Shown here piece after piece: positions 1 to 10,400 of a DNA stretch of 64,000 nt. The position numbers were made by a program, and so were the translations under genes. Origin of the DNA: Halioxenophilus sp033283405 (GTDB lineage Bacteria; Pseudomonadota; Gammaproteobacteria; Pseudomonadales; Cellvibrionaceae); assembly GCF_033283405.1 (NCBI RefSeq), contig NZ_JAWMQR010000002.1, positions 434,001 through 498,000 on the forward strand, given 5' to 3'. How positions within the stretch are numbered: position 1 is the first letter of the stretch; each line of letters begins with the position of its first letter. The notes below the pieces were generated by a model. The model was given only the letters and a program-made list of their open reading frames with translations, was not told the origin of the DNA and did not search any database.

Positions 1-3000
1 CGCTCACTGCTGCGCCGTCAGAGCCAGGGCAAATTGCTCTATCTGGTGCTGGCCAGTGGCCTGTTGTTGGCGGTGGCGTTGTATGCCATTCACCAAAAGG
101 CCAGAAGCGATGTCTCGCGCGAGCTCTACACCTACTTCGAGGATGACCTGGGCGATAAGCACCGGCTGTTGGAAAACCAGGTGGTCAGCATTCGCAATCA
201 GATCCACTTCCTGCGCGAACTGCCCCCCATCGACGGCATTGTTCGCGCCACCCAACACCAGGGGCTGGACCCCTTCGACGGTACCGAACTCAACCAGTGG
301 TACCTGCGCCTGCAAACCATCTTCAGCGCCTACCTCGCCAGCCACCCGGAGATCGCCCAGCTGCGCCTGATTGGCATGGCCAACAACGGCCTCGAGCTGG
401 TGCGCGTCGATAACCGCTATCAGCGGATTACCGTGGCCAGCCCGGAAGAGATGCAGACCAAAGCCCACCGCGACTATTTTCAGAACGCCAGCCAGCTCGA
501 CAAAGATTCCATCTACTTAAGCCCGATCAACTTCAACCGCGAACACGGCCAGTTGGATATCCCCGTGTGGTCCACCTACCGGGCCGCACTGGGCGTGTTC
601 GATAACAGCAACCGGCTGTTTGGCCTGGTGGTTATCAACTACCGTGCCGAGCCGTTAATGCAGCAGCTGCAAAGCAATCTGCCCCACGGCACCTTTTATC
701 TGCTCAACCAACAGGGGGATTTTTTAATTCACCCCAACCCCAGCAAACGTTTCCGGTTTGAGATGGGCCAACCCTACACTTGGCAAAATGAGTACGGCGA
801 GGAGCTGCCCACTTTCGATCAGCGTCACTGGCAGGACACCCGCGACCACAGCCGCTACCTGGCGACCACCTTCACTTTGGGCAGCGCCCCCAACCTGGAG
901 CAGCTCTACCTGGTGGAGATGCTCAACACCGGCGCCTTCAATGGCCTGCTGTGGAGCCGCTTCACCCAGAACGCGGCGTTTGTCGTACTGTTTTATCTGA
1001 TCGCTCTGGCTATCACCCTGCTCTACCATCGCGTGGTCATCAACCAACGGGCGATGCTCAATGCCCAGGCCCACTATCAGGCGGTGATTAACTGTTCCGC
1101 CGATGCCATTGCCATCCTCGACCCCTCCGGCATTATCCGCGAATGGAACCGCGCCGCCATTGAGCTGCTCGGCTTTAACGAGCAGGACGCCCAGAGCCAA
1201 AACTTCGGCCAGTGGCTGCTGCCGGCCGCCGACCTGCCCCAGTACCAGCGGCTGCTCGGCGATATCAGCAATGGTGGTACCGCCGGCCGCCTGACCACCA
1301 GTTACCTGCGCTCGGCCAGCGGCAATGTGGAGGTTTCCATCAGCCTCACCGGCATCCCCGGCGCCAAGGGCAAAATCAGCCATGTGGCGGTGATTATTCA
1401 CGATCTGAGCGAGGAGCGTTCCAACCACCGCGCCCTGCAAAACCTGAGCAACGAGCTGGAGGCGGAGGTGGCAGAACGCACCTACGAGCTGAGCCAGGTA
1501 CGCGACCAGGCGATCGCCTCCACCCGCACCAAAAGCCGCTACCTGGCCGACATGAGCCACGAAATCCGCTCCCCCCTGAAAAGTCTGTTCGGCCTGCTCA
1601 ATCTGATTCGGCAACAACCCCTGAGCCTGCGCCAGGCCAGCTATCTGGAGCTGGCCGAGTCGAGTGTGAAATCGCTCACCGATCTGCTCGACGATGTCTT
1701 GGATTTCTCGGCCATCGAAGCGGGCAAGCTGGAGTTGAAACAGGTGGAGTTTGAGCTGAAGCGGCTGCTGCATTCGGTCTGCTGCGCACAGGCGATTCAT
1801 GCCCAGGCCAAGGGGCTGGAGTTTGTCGTCGACGCCGCCGGTATTGCCCACAACCTGGTCGCCAGCGACCCCAACCGCCTGCGCCAGATTCTCAACAACG
1901 TCATCAGCAACGCCGTGCGCTTTACCAAACGCGGCCAGATCTGTGTGGTGGCCAGCACGCGGGAGCTCTCTCCCCGGGATGTCTGGCTCGATATCGCCGT
2001 GCAGGATACCGGTATCGGCATACCAACGGAGATGATGGCGCAGCTGTTTGCCCTGCCCTCACCCACCTCCACTCAGGCCAGCAAGCGCGGCACTGGCCTG
2101 GGGCTGGTGATTACCAAACAACTGTGCGACCTGCTCGGCGGCACCATCAAGGCCACCAGCCACGAGGGCAACGGCAGCTGCTTCACTCTGGAGCTGCCCA
2201 TACAGCCGCTGGCGAGCGCCTGGTCGGAACCGCCGCTGATCAACCTTAGCGGCAAAACCGTCACCATCGTACAGAACAGCGCACTGGCCGCCAACGCCCT
2301 GGCCAAACTGCTGCAACAGTGGGGCGCGCAACCGCAGGTGGTGGCCACCATCGATCGCCTCACCGAGCAAGCTCTGCTGCCGCGCCTCGACTGCGACCTG
2401 CTGATCGTCGACAGCGATCTACTGGCGCGCTACCGCCAGCTGTTTCGCGAGAGCCTGGAGGGCCACGGCCAGCGGGAGGAGCCCGGTTACCTGCTGATTA
2501 CCGAAAACCTTAGCACCGGTGAATCCCTGGCCAACGAATTCAGCCGGTTCGAGCATGTGCAGCTGGTCAGTAAACCGCTGACACTGGTCAATATGGAGCA
2601 GGCCCTCTCCGGCTGGTTTGCCGCCGACCATCGGCGGCAACAGCCGGCCGAGCCGGATAACCCAACCAACCTCAGTGGCAAAACCGTTATGGTGGTCGAC
2701 GACAACGTCCTGCATCGAGAGGTGGTGGGCGGCATTCTGGAAACCGCCGGCGCCCATCTGGTGTACGCTCAAAACGGCAAGGAGGCGATTGAGCGCATTC
2801 GCTTTGGCGATTACAGCGGTGACGCCGCCGACCTGGTATTGATGGATTGCCAGATGCCGGAGATGGACGGCTTTGAGGCCAGCCGGCTGTTGCGCGGTGG
2901 CATCGCCGGCCCCAAAGGCAAGCGCCTGCCGATTATTGCCGTCACCGCCGGCGCCTTGAGCGGCGACCGGGAGAAGTGCCTGGCGGCCGGCATGAACGAC

Positions 3001-3489
3001 TACCTGAGCAAACCCATTGACCACTTTACCCTGCTCGCCAAAGCGGAGCAGTGGCTCTCAGCCGAACCCTCGGCCACGGTTGCGGAACAAGCCAGTGACA
3101 ACGCCTCTGCCGCCGCGCCGGTGGCCACGCCAGAGAGCAACGACGCCCTCTGGAATCAGCAGTCGCTGCTCAACCTGGTGGGCAACAGCCAGGAGCGGCT
3201 CTGTGCGGTACTGCAGAAATTTGTTGAAAGCAGCCCCAACGATGTCGATCGGATTCGCAGCGCCCAGCAGCGGGGCGACTACCAGGCGCTGCGCCAGCAC
3301 GTCCACACACTGAAAGGCGTATGCGCCACCATCGGCGCCACCGCCCTCGCCAATCTCTGTGCCGCCATCGAACAACAGGCCTACCACAGCAACGCCGAAC
3401 AGTTGGCCCAGGCCACCACCCGCCTGGGCCAACTGCATCAACAACTGCTGCAATCGCTACACCGGGAAATTGCGGAAAAACGCGCCTGA
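1..3489 (+). CDS. Hybrid sensor histidine kinase, BarA-like architecture (5' end outside window)
   Basis: Inner-membrane phosphorelay kinase. The frame is open to the left edge, so the true start lies upstream. Numbering from the first visible codon: TM helix near 12-30, periplasmic double-CACHE-like sensor to about 320, second TM, PAS domain about 355-470, HisKA with phospho-acceptor H520 in SHEIRSP, and HATPase with DTGIGIP and GTGLGL. A first receiver follows that has IVQN where the acidic pair should be and is probably degenerate. The second receiver is intact (VVDDN, D949 in LMDCQMPEMDG, K in LSKP). A C-terminal HPt domain carries H1102 in HTLKG. The order HK-REC-HPt implies transfer to a separate response regulator, which is not seen nearby. 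The ligand is unknown. The sensor domain resembles that of the GGDEF-EAL protein at 21337. Confidence 0.9.
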   Translation, partial: RSLLRRQSQGKLLYLVLASGLLLAVALYAIHQKARSDVSRELYTYFEDDLGDKHRLLENQVVSIRNQIHFLRELPPIDGIVRATQHQGLDPFDGTELNQWYLRLQTIFSAYLASHPEIAQLRLIGMANNGLELVRVDNRYQRITVASPEEMQTKAHRDYFQNASQLDKDSIYLSPINFNREHGQLDIPVWSTYRAALGVFDNSNRLFGLVVINYRAEPLMQQLQSNLPHGTFYLLNQQGDFLIHPNPSKRFRFEMGQPYTWQNEYGEELPTFDQRHWQDTRDHSRYLATTFTLGSAPNLEQLYLVEMLNTGAFNGLLWSRFTQNAAFVVLFYLIALAITLLYHRVVINQRAMLNAQAHYQAVINCSADAIAILDPSGIIREWNRAAIELLGFNEQDAQSQNFGQWLLPAADLPQYQRLLGDISNGGTAGRLTTSYLRSASGNVEVSISLTGIPGAKGKISHVAVIIHDLSEERSNHRALQNLSNELEAEVAERTYELSQVRDQAIASTRTKSRYLADMSHEIRSPLKSLFGLLNLIRQQPLSLRQASYLELAESSVKSLTDLLDDVLDFSAIEAGKLELKQVEFELKRLLHSVCCAQAIHAQAKGLEFVVDAAGIAHNLVASDPNRLRQILNNVISNAVRFTKRGQICVVASTRELSPRDVWLDIAVQDTGIGIPTEMMAQLFALPSPTSTQASKRGTGLGLVITKQLCDLLGGTIKATSHEGNGSCFTLELPIQPLASAWSEPPLINLSGKTVTIVQNSALAANALAKLLQQWGAQPQVVATIDRLTEQALLPRLDCDLLIVDSDLLARYRQLFRESLEGHGQREEPGYLLITENLSTGESLANEFSRFEHVQLVSKPLTLVNMEQALSGWFAADHRRQQPAEPDNPTNLSGKTVMVVDDNVLHREVVGGILETAGAHLVYAQNGKEAIERIRFGDYSGDAADLVLMDCQMPEMDGFEASRLLRGGIAGPKGKRLPIIAVTAGALSGDREKCLAAGMNDYLSKPIDHFTLLAKAEQWLSAEPSATVAEQASDNASAAAPVATPESNDALWNQQSLLNLVGNSQERLCAVLQKFVESSPNDVDRIRSAQQRGDYQALRQHVHTLKGVCATIGATALANLCAAIEQQAYHSNAEQLAQATTRLGQLHQQLLQSLHREIAEKRA

Positions 3490-3551
3490 CGCTCTCCTCA
3501 CATCGATTTTTGAACTGGGTATTAAATATTTGTTGCTGCGCGGTTTTTTTG

Positions 3552-3579
3552 TTGCACCGCAGCTAAAAATCGATACAAT
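3552..3579 (+). promoter_or_regulatory. Probable sigma-70 promoter of the spermidine genes
   Basis: TTGCAC at 3552-3557 and TACAAT at 3574-3579 are separated by 16 bp. They lie about 125 bp before the speD start in an A/T-rich gap. Found by eye from consensus match only. Confidence 0.5.
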
Positions 3580-3705
3580 CGGCGCTCCTTTCACAACTGA
3601 AACTATTTTATGCGAGTCCACTAAAGCACCATCGTTCAAGCCCAGAAGGTAGAAAGCGGTGGTGGCTGACAGACATAGTCCACTGCGAACCGGAGGATTG
3701 CTTTG

Positions 3706-4188
3706 ATGCGAAGTGCCGTTGATGCCCTCGTACCAACCGCTTTTGGCGGATCATCTTGTGGTAATGAGCCTGTAGTCTCTGACCAGGTCACCCAAATCAT
3801 TACTGCTTCTGACGATAAAGATCACTTTATCACTCGAGACGGCGTTACTTTCGCTGGTTCACACCTGATTATCGATTTATGGGGCGCCAAGTACCTGGAC
3901 GACATGCAGCGCATGGAAAATGCAATGCGTCGTTGTGTTGAGGTCTGCGGTGCCACCCTGTTGCACATTCACCTGCACCACTTCGCCCCCGATGGCATCT
4001 CCGGCGTAGCCGTACTGGCCGAGTCACACATCAGTGTGCACACCTGGCCGGAGCGCGAATACGCCGCCTTCGACGTCTTTATGTGTGGTGACGCCAAACC
4101 CGAGCTGGCCATCATTGAACTGAAACGCGCTTTCTTTCCAAGCCGGATTGAAGTCAATGAACAGCTGCGCGGGGTAATCCGGGACTAA
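3706..4188 (+). CDS. speD: S-adenosylmethionine decarboxylase proenzyme (prokaryotic class 1B)
   Basis: Makes decarboxylated AdoMet, the aminopropyl donor for spermidine. The protein is about 160 aa. It has the self-cleavage site AES-HISVHTWPE, so S107 should become the pyruvoyl group, and GATLLHIHLHHF ahead of it. About 25 extra N-terminal residues precede the core of the short (about 120 aa) class 1B enzymes. GGAGG at 3692-3696 could serve TTG 3703 or ATG 3706; the ATG has the better spacing and is chosen. The stop overlaps the speE start as TAATG, indicating translational coupling. Confidence 0.93.
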   Translation: MRSAVDALVPTAFGGSSCGNEPVVSDQVTQIITASDDKDHFITRDGVTFAGSHLIIDLWGAKYLDDMQRMENAMRRCVEVCGATLLHIHLHHFAPDGISGVAVLAESHISVHTWPEREYAAFDVFMCGDAKPELAIIELKRAFFPSRIEVNEQLRGVIRD

Positions 4189-5033
4189 TGAAACGTTACA
4201 ACGAAACCCTGTACGACGCCTGGCAACAGTCGTTTTCCATGGACGAGGTGCTGTTCGAGGCCAACACCGGCCAGCAGCACCTGGTGATCTTTAAAAATGC
4301 CCTCTGGGGCCGGGTAATGGCCCTCGACGGCATTATCCAAACCACCGAAGCCGACGAATTCATCTACCACGAATCGCTCACCCACATTCCCCTCTTTGCC
4401 CACGGCAACGCCAAGCGCGTGCTGATTATCGGCGGCGGCGATGGCGGCATGCTGCGCGAGGTGTGCAAACACCCGGGCGTGGAAGAGATCGTGATGGTTG
4501 AGATCGACGAAGCGGTGGTGGAGATGGCGCGCACGCACCTGCCCAACCACAGCGCCGGCGCCTTTGATGACCCACGCTTTACCCTGGTGATTAACGACGG
4601 CGCCCGCTTTGTGGCCGAAACCGACCAGCAGTTCGACGTTATCATCTCCGACAGCACCGACCCCATCGGCCCCGGCGAGGTTCTCTTCACCCAGGATTTC
4701 TACGCCCAGTGCAAACGCTGCCTGACGCCCGGTGGTGTGCTGGTCACCCAGAATGGTGTGCCGTTTTTGCAGCCGGATGAGTTGGTGAATACCTTCAAGC
4801 GCCAAAGCCAGCACTTTGCCGACCACACCTTCTACACGGCGGCGGTGCCCACCTACGTCGGCGGTGTTATGGCCTTCGCCTGGGCCACGGATAACCTGCA
4901 ACTGCGCCAGGTTGACCGCGCCACCTTGCAACAGCGCTTTGCCGATGCGGCGATCACCACCCGCTACTACACCCCGGATGTACACCTGGGAGCTTTCGCC
5001 CTGCCACCCTACCTGGCAGACCAACTCAAGTAA
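4188..5033 (+). CDS. speE: Spermidine synthase (polyamine aminopropyltransferase)
   Basis: Transfers the aminopropyl group from decarboxylated AdoMet to putrescine. It has the full length of the family (281 aa). Visible motifs are the substrate loop GIIQTTEADEFIYHE, the Rossmann nucleotide loop LIIGGGDGGMLRE, the acidic EIDEAVVEMAR strand, and the catalytic SDSTDPIGPGEVLF segment with the aspartate expected to deprotonate putrescine. The ATG shares its first base with the speD stop, so the two are co-translated. The decarboxylase 67 bp downstream can supply putrescine, giving a complete ornithine/AdoMet-to-spermidine route in three genes. Confidence 0.96.
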   Translation: MKRYNETLYDAWQQSFSMDEVLFEANTGQQHLVIFKNALWGRVMALDGIIQTTEADEFIYHESLTHIPLFAHGNAKRVLIIGGGDGGMLREVCKHPGVEEIVMVEIDEAVVEMARTHLPNHSAGAFDDPRFTLVINDGARFVAETDQQFDVIISDSTDPIGPGEVLFTQDFYAQCKRCLTPGGVLVTQNGVPFLQPDELVNTFKRQSQHFADHTFYTAAVPTYVGGVMAFAWATDNLQLRQVDRATLQQRFADAAITTRYYTPDVHLGAFALPPYLADQLK

Positions 5034-5100
5034 GAGCGCCGGACCAGGGCCGCCCCGAGGCAGGCCATGGCCACCGGCAACTGAGGAGGTGGCGCCCGCC

Positions 5101-6255
5101 ATGGACTCTCTCCCCGCGCCGCCCGTGGTGGTGCGCAGTCAGGCCGACAGCGAGCCCCTGCGCGCCCTGCTTGCCCGCCATGGTTCGCCACTGCTGGTAC
5201 TCGACCCCGACATCATCCGGCAGCGCTACCAGGCACTGACCGCGGCACTGCCCGGCGTGAAACTCTACTTTGCCATTAAGGCCAACCCGCACCCGAGTGT
5301 ACTGAGCACTCTGGCCGCCCTCGGCAGCGGTTTTGATATCGCCACCTCCGGCGAGATCGATCTGCTCAAGGCCGAGCGGGTCAGTCCTGAACGCTGCATC
5401 CACACCCACCCCATCAAGCGCGACCAGGATATCCGCGATGCCCTGCGCTTTGGCTGCACCACCTTTGTGGTCGACAACCTCTCCGAGATCGCCAAGTTCA
5501 GCCCCTACCGCAAGCGCGTCGGCCTGCTGCTGCGGGTCAGCTTTCCCAACCCCGACTCGCCGGTGGATCTCTCCCGTAAGTTCGGCTGCACCCCCGAGCA
5601 GGTGGTGGCCCTGGCGGAACAGGCCGATGCTTTGGGGCTGCATGTGAAAGGGCTCTCCTTCCACGCCGGCTCCCAGTGCCTAAGCCCGGAAAACCACCAG
5701 CTGGCCATTGCCCGCTGTGCCGAGTTGATGCTCGACTACAACCGCCGCCATGAACGCCCCTTCTCCATTTTGGATATCGGTGGTGGCTTTCCCGTCCCCT
5801 ACGGAGTCGACACCCCCACCATCACCGACTTCTGCCAGCCGTTGCGGGCGGCGCTGGCGGCACTGCCGCCGCACTTCACCGTGCTGGCCGAGCCGGGCCG
5901 TTTTCTGGTGGCCGAGGCCGGCACCGCCATCACCACGGTAATCGGCACCGCCGAACGGCCGGGTGGCCCCTGGTACTACCTGGACGACGGTGTTTACGAC
6001 CTGTTCAGCGGCCGCATCTACGACCACGCCACCTACCCACTGGAGGTGTTTAGTGATGATGCCAAGCGCCTGCCGTCGACCCTGGCCGGGCCCACCTGTG
6101 ACAGTATTGATGTGGTGGCCGAGCAGGTTGCCCTGCCACCGCTTGAGATTGGCGACATTGTCGTGGGCAGGGTGATGGGGGCCTACACCAACGCCTCGGC
6201 CACCGACTTTAATCTCTTTCCGCGCGCCCGGGTGGTGGTGACAGAGAGCGCCTGA
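5101..6255 (+). CDS. Fold-III PLP ornithine/lysine decarboxylase
   Basis: Cytosolic PLP enzyme of the alanine-racemase-fold ODC/DAP decarboxylase family, 384 aa. K60 in FAIKANPHP binds PLP, followed by SFHAGSQC, the phosphate-binding DIGGGFPVPYG, AEPGRF, and C333-D334 in GPTCDSID, the usual ODC active-site signature. ATG 5101 is chosen because GAGGAGG lies 11 bases before it and family homology begins just after; the frame remains open further upstream without homology. Its position after speD and speE suggests ornithine as substrate, giving putrescine. Lysine use cannot be excluded from sequence. Confidence 0.9.
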   Translation: MDSLPAPPVVVRSQADSEPLRALLARHGSPLLVLDPDIIRQRYQALTAALPGVKLYFAIKANPHPSVLSTLAALGSGFDIATSGEIDLLKAERVSPERCIHTHPIKRDQDIRDALRFGCTTFVVDNLSEIAKFSPYRKRVGLLLRVSFPNPDSPVDLSRKFGCTPEQVVALAEQADALGLHVKGLSFHAGSQCLSPENHQLAIARCAELMLDYNRRHERPFSILDIGGGFPVPYGVDTPTITDFCQPLRAALAALPPHFTVLAEPGRFLVAEAGTAITTVIGTAERPGGPWYYLDDGVYDLFSGRIYDHATYPLEVFSDDAKRLPSTLAGPTCDSIDVVAEQVALPPLEIGDIVVGRVMGAYTNASATDFNLFPRARVVVTESA

Positions 6256-6320
6256 CTAGCGGCCCTGCAGGGTGCCCGGCAAGCGCGCCCCACCACTGGC
6301 GTAAATAAGCGAGTACAAAA

Positions 6321-6350
6321 GTGACAAGCGGGGCTCAGGTTGTTTAGAAT
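6321..6350 (+). promoter_or_regulatory. Possible sigma-70 promoter of the universal stress protein gene
   Basis: GTGACA at 6321-6326 and TAGAAT at 6345-6350 have an 18-bp spacer, about 98 bp before the ATG at 6448. The rest of the 190-bp gap shows nothing definite. Confidence 0.4.
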
Positions 6351-6447
6351 CAAGCGCTTATGCCATGTTGATTGTGGCAGATCAAAGTCATGCCACTGCC
6401 CATCATTAAGCTGGATCGAGCATTAACCATAAGAGCGGAGATACCCA

Positions 6448-7251
6448 ATGACACTTGAAAAGAAAATTCTTGTCGCAGTCGACCCAACCAAGTCCAAGCA
6501 GTTGGCCTTGGAGTTGTCGACCAATGTGGCATCTCTCCATTTGGAAGAATACAGCCCGACTTTGAACCTGCTGGTGGGTATCGACCCCGGCAACCACGAC
6601 ACCAGCGCCGATAACGAAGCCCTCTATCGCGACAAAACCTACTTTGAACAGCTGGTCGCGCCGTTGAACGCCGCCGGCCTGGCCACCAGTGTGCGGGTCT
6701 CCTGGAGTAACAACTGGGCCGACAGCCTGATCTACAACGCGCAACAACTGGGCGCCGACTCCATTATGGTTTCCCACCCCGGGGCCGACAGCAACCGCGA
6801 CTTCAGCGATGAGTTCTGGCACCTGCTGCGCAACTCGCCAATCCCCGTAAGCCTGATCTCCTCAGCCGATACCCCCGCCTGCAAAAACATTCTGGTGGCC
6901 ATCGATATCAGCGACGAAAAACTGACCGATCTCAACCAACGCATGCTCAGCACCGGTCGCACTCTGGCCAAGATCTACGGCGCGCAGCTGCACATCGCCT
7001 ACGCCTACCCCTCCTCCATGGACTACCCCGACCGCGGCCGCCTGGGACGCGCGCTGGATATTCCCAACGAGAATCTGCACCTGGCCCAGGGTTCACCCGA
7101 CGAGGCGCTGCGCGAGATCTCCGCCGAACTGAAACCCGACACCATCATTTTGGGGGCCACCCGTCGCTCCGGTATTCGCGCCGCGCTGCGGGGCCGCAAA
7201 CTGGCCGAGATTTTAAACAACATCAAACACAACATGTACGTGGTGGTCTGA
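6448..7251 (+). CDS. Tandem-domain universal stress protein (UspE-like)
   Basis: Two UspA alpha/beta domains in one 267-aa chain. The first starts at KILVAVDPT and the second near residue 148 at KNILVAIDIS. The second domain ends with LGATRRSGIRAALRGRKLAEIL and HNMYVVV, which keeps a G-x2-R-x-G-like nucleotide-binding loop; the first is more divergent. UspE-type proteins act in the cytoplasm in stress survival and motility; the exact role is unknown. GGAG at 6437-6440 with a 7-base spacer supports the start. It appears to be a single transcription unit before the acetate locus. Confidence 0.88.
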   Translation: MTLEKKILVAVDPTKSKQLALELSTNVASLHLEEYSPTLNLLVGIDPGNHDTSADNEALYRDKTYFEQLVAPLNAAGLATSVRVSWSNNWADSLIYNAQQLGADSIMVSHPGADSNRDFSDEFWHLLRNSPIPVSLISSADTPACKNILVAIDISDEKLTDLNQRMLSTGRTLAKIYGAQLHIAYAYPSSMDYPDRGRLGRALDIPNENLHLAQGSPDEALREISAELKPDTIILGATRRSGIRAALRGRKLAEILNNIKHNMYVVV

Positions 7252-7428
7252 TCCGATGGCCAGCGGTGGCCACCGCTGGCCTGCCACCGGGGCGCGCCTG
7301 TTCCGCCGCCGCGCAACAGACACAGGCCTTGGAAATAACAATAACCCTCACCTGCGTGTGGGGCACGGAGGCTTGCCGGAGCCTATCCCGACTTCGTTCA
7401 GGGCTCAGTCCCAACTGGCACCGACTAC

Positions 7429-10400
7429 TTGAGTAACCAAATCTTCCTACTGCTGGTTTGCGCCTACGCCGGACTGCTGTTTGCCGTGGCCTGGCTGGCT
7501 GACCGCTACAGCGCCCAACTGCAAGCCAGTGGCTGGCGGCCACTGATCTACGCCCTCTCTATTGGCGTCTACTGCAGCTCCTGGACCTTCCTCGGTGCCG
7601 TCGGTACCGCCATTACCCGTGGCTGGCTGTTTCTGCCCATCTACCTGGGCCCCATTCTGATGTTTGTCTTTGGCTGGCCAGTGCTGCGTCGGCTGCTGGT
7701 GATCGCCCGGCGCAATCGCATCACCTCGGTGGCCGACTTTATCGGTTCGCGCTATGGCAAAAATCAGTGGCTGGCGGCGATTGTCACCGTGATGATGATT
7801 GTCGGCACCCTGCCCTATATCGCTCTGCAGTTGCGCGCGGTGGTGATGGCCTGGTCAACCATTCACTTCGATCTGCAACACCAGCAGATGGGCGAGTACA
7901 CCAGCTTTTTTACCGCCCTGGTAATGGCCTGGTTCTCCATTCTGTTTGGCACCCGGGTCAGCAACGACCCCAAGGGGTTGAAGGGGGTGATCACCGCCGT
8001 TGCCACCGAATCGGCGGTGAAGCTGCTCGCCTTCGCGGCGGTGGCGGTGCTCGCCTGGAAGCTGCTCGCCGGCCCGGGCACGTTGGAGCCGACCTCTGAG
8101 CTGGTGAACTCCGACGCCCTGCCCAATCTGCGCTGGCAGCAGTTCCTGGCCCCGGAATTTATTACCCAGGCCTTTGTTGCCGCCTGTGCATTTATCGTGC
8201 TGCCCCGCCAGTTCCATGTGATGGTGGTGGAGTATCGCCGTCAGAGCGATGCCCGTCTGGCCCGCTGGCTGGTACCACTCTATCTGATCGCCTTTGGCCT
8301 GCTGGCTTTGCCCATCGCTTTTGCCGCCGCCCGTCTGCTCACCGGGCTCAACCTGCCGGCCGACAGTTACGTGTTGATTCTGCCCCAGTGGACCGGCTCC
8401 CAGTGGACTCTGGCGCTGACCTTCCTCGGCACCGTTTCGGCCGCCACCGGCATGGTGGTGGTGGCCACCGTGGCGCTGTCGATTATGGTCTCCAACGAAT
8501 TGATCGTGCCCACCTGGCTGTGGGCCAGCTCGCGCGGCTGGCTGCAACCCCGGGATCTGGCCAAGGCGCTGACCATGATGCGCCGGCTCGCCATTATCCT
8601 GATTCTGCTGCTCGGCTGGCTGCTGGAACAGAGCTTTGCCGACAGCCGCAACCTCGCCTCCCTCGGCCTCACCTCCTTTGCCGCGGCGGTGCAGGTGGTG
8701 CCCGCCCTGCTTGGCGGGCTCTACTGGTATCGAGCCGGCGCCAAGGGGGTGCTGGTCGGCCTGCTGCTCGGCTCGGCGCTGTGGGGCTACTGCCTGTTGC
8801 TGCCCAACCTGGTTACCGCTGAACACCCGCTGGTGGCGGCTGGCCCCTGGGGTATCGACTGGCTGTCGCCGCACAATCTGTTCGGCACCGGCTTCCTCGA
8901 CCCGCTCAGCCACGGCGTGCTGTGGAGCCTGGGGCTGAACGCGGCCGCCTTCTATTGGTTCTCCCGGCGGGGGGATCAGAGCGTGCTCGAGCAGCGCCAA
9001 GCGGACCTGTTCACCCTGCTGAAGGGCTCCAGCCCCCTGGCCGGGCGCAATATGGAGCCGTCCGATATCGAGGTGCAGCAGCTGCAGAATCTGGCCAACC
9101 CTCTGTTTGGCCGGGAGCGGGCCCATGAGCTCTGGCAGCAGCTGGAGAACCAGATGGGCCATCGCCTGCTGCCCCACGATAAAGCCCCGCGCTTTGTCGT
9201 GCAGACGGTGGAGTCGCACCTGGCGGCGGTGATGGGGGCTATCTCCGCGCACCGGGCTATCGGCCTGCTGGCCCGCCAGCAACCGTTGCAGATTCAGGAC
9301 TTTGTCAATCTGGTGAGCGGCAGTTCCCGCCAGCTGCAGTTCAGCCACACACTGCTGCAAACCACCCTGGAGAACATAACCCAGGGGATCAGTGTGGTGG
9401 ACGACGAACTGCGCCTGGTGGCCTGGAATCTGAAATACCAGAACCTCTTTAAATACCCCCAGCGGCTGCTCTACGTCGGCTGTAAAATCGAAACCATCTA
9501 CCGCTTCAATGCCGAGCGCGGCTTTCTCAATCTGCGCGGCGAGCTACCCGAAGTGGCCATTCACCGGCGCCTGGAAAACCTGAGTTCCGGCCAGCCTTAC
9601 AACCTCACCCGGGTGCTGCCCGATGGCCTGGTACTGGAGATTCGCGGCACCCCGCTGTCCAATGGCGGCTACGTCACCACCTACACCGACATCACCGATC
9701 ACCACCGCATTCTGGCGCAGCTGGAGGAGTCGAAACTGCACCTGGAGGAGCGGGTCACCAGCCGTACCCGGGCGCTCACTGAACTGAATGAGACCCTGCA
9801 GAAAGAGAACCGTCTGCGCGCCAAGGTAGAGGCCGAACTGCAGGCGGTACACGCCAGCCGCAGCCGCTTTATCGCCGCCGCCAGCCACGACCTGCTGCAA
9901 CCGGTCAACGCCGCGCGCCTGTTTGTCACCGCTGTGGCCGAGAAGCTGCAACGCCTCGACCTGCCCGACGACCGCAAGATCTGTGACGATGTGCACTACC
10001 TCGACAACGCCCTGGCGGCCACCGAGGAGCTGATCAGCAGCCTGCGCGAAATCTCCCGATTAAGCTCCGGCCGCGAGCAACCCCAGCGCTGCCACTTCAA
10101 CGTCAATCAGATTCTGGAACCCTTAGCGCGCGAGGCCGAGGCCCTGGCCAGCGAAGCGGGGCTCTCCTTCCGCTGGGTGGAGGCCGATGTCTGGCTCCAC
10201 TCCGACCCGAAAATGTTGCGCCGGGTGGCACAGAATTTCATCAGCAACGCCCTGCGTTATACGGTGACCGGCAAGGTGTTGCTGGGCTGCCGACGCAAGC
10301 AGGGGGCGCTGGTGATCGAGGTGTGGGACACAGGCCCGGGCATTGCCGAACAAGATCGAGAGAAGATTTTTGTCGAGTTTGAACGGCTGCCCGGCAACCG

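Noticed and set aside
7855..9360. 501-codon open frame on the minus strand inside crbS
   Set aside because: Antisense shadow of a GC-rich gene, rich in Gln/Gly/His with no recognisable domain.
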